Positions 59,883 to 64,000 of a stretch of 64,000 bases of DNA are shown here, in pieces (the first letter of the stretch is position 1; each line of letters opens with the position of its first letter). The notes under the pieces are model-generated. The model did no database searches, was not told the origin of the DNA, and worked only from the letters and a program-made list of their open reading frames with translations. The stretch spans positions 9,610,001 through 9,674,000 of the forward strand of contig NC_003283.11 in NCBI RefSeq assembly GCF_000002985.6, written 5' to 3'. The stretch is from Caenorhabditis elegans (taxonomy: Eukaryota > Nematoda > Chromadorea > Rhabditida > Rhabditidae). Made by a program: the position numbers and the translations under genes.

Positions 59883-60328
59883 AACATCAAAAAATATTCT
59901 TCACACGCACAATTTACTCTCTCTCTCTCATCGGCTTTTTCTTTCTATTCTTGTGATTCTTTCACCTTTCTTCTTCCCTTTAAAACTGCCCGATCTCTGA
60001 TTTTTTTTATTTATGTACCATTTGTAACAAAATAATGAACAAATTTATTTATTACTAATGGTTGTTAGTATTAATTAATAACATCGATATGTGGTGCACA
60101 AAATTCAAATGGAATGATCAACTTTTCGGAATTCAAAATGATTTTAAGATACAATTTGATATTAGCGAACAAGATGTAGTTCTCGTATTGTAGATTTTCC
60201 AGTCTAAAAAAATAAAATTTACATTTTATATTATGGAAAACTTCAGTTTAGCCCTTCAAGGTTTCATGGATACAAAATTGTTTTTCAAAGAATTTTCATG
60301 AATATCGTAGGATTGAAACATCTTAGAA
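59883..60328. other. Intergenic between convergent genes
   Basis: 3' UTRs of the deaminase gene and of the anion transporter. No gene seen. Confidence 0.6.
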
Positions 60329-62927
60329 TTATACACTTTGCTGATGTACAAAAGAGATGAGGCAACTATCAATTGAAGGAAAGAATGTAGAAGGTGGTAC
60401 AACTGAAAGAAAGTTCTCATCATTGGATAGAACAGAGAGTACATCTTCTGGGAGTCCGCAATAAAAAACGTGTACACCAAGTTTCAAAGCATCTTTGAAA
60501 ACATCTCGCAAAGCATCCACTCCCATTATATCTATAAATGCAACTGAACTAGCATCAAGGATAATAGTTCGTTCATCAATTAATGGATCTTCTTCTGGAA
60601 GTTTTCCGATAGCTTCTCCCATATCATCTTGGAACGCTGTCACATTTGCAAAATGAAGAGATCCGGCGAATTTTACAATTTTGACATTTTCAGGGACGTT
60701 TTGGCGTGGAGTTTCGTCATGCAAAACTGTAGAGAACGATGGCCATTGTTGACGGAGAACGAGAGTGTAGAGAGAGAAGGCAAGAGAAATTACCAAACCA
60801 GTGGTAACATCAGTGAATATTGTTGAAAGGCATGCGACTAGCCAGATTGCCTAAATTTAGAAAAATTGAAATGATAAGAAAAATTATTCGGTTGGAAAGT
60901 TATTTTTACCGCAGTATAGAGAATTATACATATAATTCAACAGACAAGTTTGGAACAATATATAATACGGTACTTATTTACACTTTCGACTTTTTTAGCT
61001 CATTTCTGTTTGAAATCAATAAAGAAAATGCCAGTAACATATTTTTGAGTCATGAAATTTGACGTTTAGCGATTTTTAGCAAGCTATTGTAAGTTACATG
61101 TTTTCAAGTTATGATCTAAACTTGCTAAGAGATTTAAAAAAGTTGACTTCATCCAATTTTGTAACTTTTTATGCCCATTCTAAATTTGCAACAACTTTTG
61201 ATTTAAAAACAGAATTAACTCACAAAATCGTATTTGCTTATCCTGTAGAGCCTTGGTAATTCCTTGACTTGCATGAATAGACTTTTCAAACTAACAATGA
61301 CAATACACGCCAATATGCACATTGGAAGTGGCTCGAGGAATGGTCCCAATAGAAGAATAACGGTCAGAAGTAAAAAGGAAGAAAATATTGTGTAGAGTTG
61401 TGTATTGGCACCTGACATTTCACAAACCGATGATCTAGACAACGAGGCGCCAACAGGGTATACTGGGAAGAATGAGGATAGTGCACTTGCAATACCAATT
61501 GCATACAATTCCTGAGTAGCATCTGTCTTGTATTTGTGCTTTTTAGCGAACAATTTTCCCATGGACATGACGAACATGTAGCAGACAACTGCAATTGGAA
61601 TTGCATCAGAAAGAAGTGCAGGGAGGAAATTGAGACGTGGAATTGATGGCAATGGGAATCCACGTGGAATTTCATAAACTGTCTTCACATGATATTCAGC
61701 ATCGAGATTGAAAATCATTGAAATCACAATTCCAAAAATGACCAAGATAAGTTCAAGTGGAGGTGGAATTGGTGAAAATTTTTTCACAATAGGATTAATG
61801 TATGTTCTACCCAAATCAAGAAAAAGTATTCCAAAAATAGAAATTCCAAGTGCAACAAAGTTCACTGATCCTAGAGACATTATCATATCTCTATACATTC
61901 GAACAATCATTCCAATTCCCTCGTGACGTGGCAATTTGATACCGAACACTTTGTTGAGTTGTGAAGTGAAAACATGAACAGCAGCACCAGTTGTAAAACC
62001 AGATACCAATGAATCAGATAGATATGTGGTAAGGAATCCGAGACGAAGAATACCCATTATGATTTGAACAACTCCGACAAGAAGAGTGAGAGCACTTGTA
62101 AATACAAGAGGATCCACGTATTCACCAAGGGGATAAACAGAAGGATTGATATCAGATGAGTTGGAAATTGGAATATCTGGAGCCAGTCGAAGTCTTGCGG
62201 CTCCTACCATCATTGAAGCTACTGCGAAGACGCCTGGAAAAATGATTTAAAAATGATATTGATTTTAATTAGACCGTTTATTTTGTAAACTGTCATTTCT
62301 AAGCCTTACCAATTGAAATATGTCGTGCAGTACCAAAAAACATGTATATTGTGCTCGCAAAAAACGATGAATACATTCCATAAACTGGTGGTACTCCTGC
62401 TAAACTAGCATACGCCATTCCTTGTGGAACATGCATAATTCCAACAGTCAGACCGGCAATGACATCTCCATGAAAATGATCTTTCCATTGATAATTTGGC
62501 AGCCATTCAAGAATTGGTATGTACTTCTGAAGCTTTTTTCGAAACGGAGAACATTCTTTCTTTTCGACAATATCTTGATCCGTAGTTGTACAGGGTTGGT
62601 ACACCTGAAATATTGGAATGAAAGAACTGAAAACATGGAATGTGATCATTTGATAACAACAAAAATCATCTTATCAATACGTTGTTCATTGAAAACAAAA
62701 AAAATGGCACTTTGATGAGCCATTTTATTAGATAATTTGATAGCTAAAACTTGGAAATTAATAAAACTGATAGTGAGACAAACATGAATCTAAAATAAAC
62801 TGATTCCCTAGTTGATGAGTTTCTATTCTCCGCAGAACTTTCATGGAAGTTGAATTTACTTCAAAATAAATAAAAAACTGAATTCAAAAAAGTACAAACA
62901 ACCAAAAAAAAACTCACCTCCTTCATC
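60329..62927 (-). CDS. sulp-8: SLC26-family sulfate/anion transporter
   Basis: The minus-strand exons 62919-62927 (M-K-E), 62310-62604, 61224-62233 and 60329-60850 give 611 residues. The SLC26 signature is clear: D-V-I-A-G-L-T-V-G-I-M-H-V-P-Q-G-M-A-Y-A, then Y-G-M-Y-S-S-F-F, and G-F-T-T-G-A-A-V-H-V-F-T-S-Q-L in the membrane domain. A C-terminal STAS domain follows, from about residue 480 (I-I-L-D-A-S-S-V-A-F-I-D-I-M-G-V-D-A-L). It is at the short end for the family because the N-terminal tail and the STAS insert are brief. An in-frame stop lies just upstream of the ATG at 62927, supporting this start. It should exchange sulfate, oxalate, bicarbonate or chloride across a plasma membrane. The symbol is from memory of the sulp series and this neighbourhood. 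Confidence 0.88.
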
Positions 62928-64000
62928 ACTTTCTATCTGTGAATGATAGTGTCTGCAGTATTGCGGCAATTCCGATTTGAACCTAAATAATGTAAATGAA
63001 ATGCAAAAACTACGAGATGAAAAGTGACAAAAGTCAAGTATACTATACGATTCCAATGATCATTCTCAATTTTTGTGAACCAGATCATTTTTTTGAAAAT
63101 ACACAAGATATTATTTAATTCTGCGATTTTACCTCACTTTTGGCAATTTTTTTTCAAATTAATTTTTCTCGGGTTAAAAATTGAAGTTGAAATATTAACA
63201 TTTTGAAACAGAAACACTGAAGAACATCAAGAGAAAAAAAGGAATATTTTTAAGAAACTGGTAGATTACAAAAAATGTGATTATAAGACCATTTTTATTT
63301 TCCTTTTGACATTTTCATGATAAAAAAGTAAAAAGCAATTTTAGAAAGGAACAAATATTTGAACACTTTTATCACTTGTTGTGTCATAGAAAAGACACGG
63401 TTAATGTATGAAAACTCTGGTTTATGGTGATAAGATAAAAATATATCTACTTCTTTTAAACCAACTCACTTGATTATACGTTTCGTTTCCGTGGGCGTTT
63501 TCAAGCACGAGCCACCGATCATTGTTGTTATTCGCCGACGTCTAATTAGTTTGGTTGCAGCATTTTTAGAGCTAAAATCGGTAATATTAAAATGTTTGTT
63601 CATTCAATGAATGAAAGCAATGGGGAATATTCTGTGGAGCACAGTTGCATACACTTTATGCGGGTGTAAACATTCAATAGACAGAGAGGAATAGAGAAGA
63701 ATACAAAAGAGTGCGCAAGGGACATAACTTGATGAATTACTTTAGAAAATCTAGGATGTTCATACTGGCCGGGATTTTTGTTCGTTGAAAATAAGACAAA
63801 GAGTAAGAAAGATAATTAACCTGTAGCCTGAAAGTTTGATAAAAAAAGTGTTCGAGAAAACTAGTTTTTTCAGTTACTTCAAAAATAATAACTACAGTGT
63901 TTGCCACTTTTTTGAAATTGTCGTACATGTCACCATCCCAAAAAATGATTATAAAAAATTTTCCTTTCCTGTAGATTTTTTTCCTGTGAATTTTATTTTT
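62928..64000. other. Upstream region of the SLC26 gene
   Basis: AT-rich sequence with a GC-richer patch at about 63480-63545. No coding exon is supported. Confidence 0.5.

Overview
The window looks like nuclear DNA of a Caenorhabditis nematode, very probably C. elegans chromosome V. It is AT-rich, most introns are 44-60 bp with TTTCAG-type acceptors, genes are compact on both strands, there are cuticle-type collagens, and several genes carry acceptor-like sites just before the ATG, as expected for trans-splicing. Recognisable genes are the D2-like dopamine receptor dop-2, the ATR kinase atl-1, the CENP-F-like hcp-2 and an SLC26 transporter that is probably sulp-8. Names come from memory of the genes; no database was searched.

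Layout. 1-4.8 kb: dop-2, lacking its 5' exons. 6-23.4 kb: a cluster of short TATA-box genes for secreted low-complexity proteins and two collagens, arranged as divergent and convergent neighbours. It holds one Q/P-rich and five A/P-rich genes that share N-terminal patches and a C-terminal F-I-G-(S/G)-N-K patch. Two gene pairs are near-identical inverted duplicates (10.2/12.9 kb and 20.0/23.3 kb). A seven-transmembrane receptor gene and a receptor-L-domain membrane protein gene sit among them. 25-40.1 kb: atl-1 and hcp-2, divergently transcribed from a 427-bp spacer that carries a perfect E2F-type site. 40.4-42.8 kb: a graveyard of a LINE tail, decayed gene fragments and a perfect 182-bp direct repeat. 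44.7-48 kb: a CYP4-like cytochrome P450 with a broken tRNA-Tyr in an intron. 49-51.6 kb: a PiT-type phosphate transporter. 51.6-56.9 kb: mostly non-coding, with a MITE, a perfect 25-bp-arm hairpin and repeated TGACCGGTCA palindromes.

The most striking gene is at 56.9-59.9 kb. It encodes about 497 residues with three tandem cysteine-rich CXC modules, of the tesmin/TSO1/LIN-54 type, followed by a domain with the full signature of an AID/APOBEC-like zinc-dependent cytidine deaminase: H199-x-E201, S-P-C231-x4-C236, and a downstream A-G-(I/V)-x-(I/V) region. A DNA-binding module fused to a nucleic-acid-editing fold is unusual and is the best candidate for an under-described system here. The window ends with a sulfate/anion transporter of the SLC26 family (60.3-62.9 kb).
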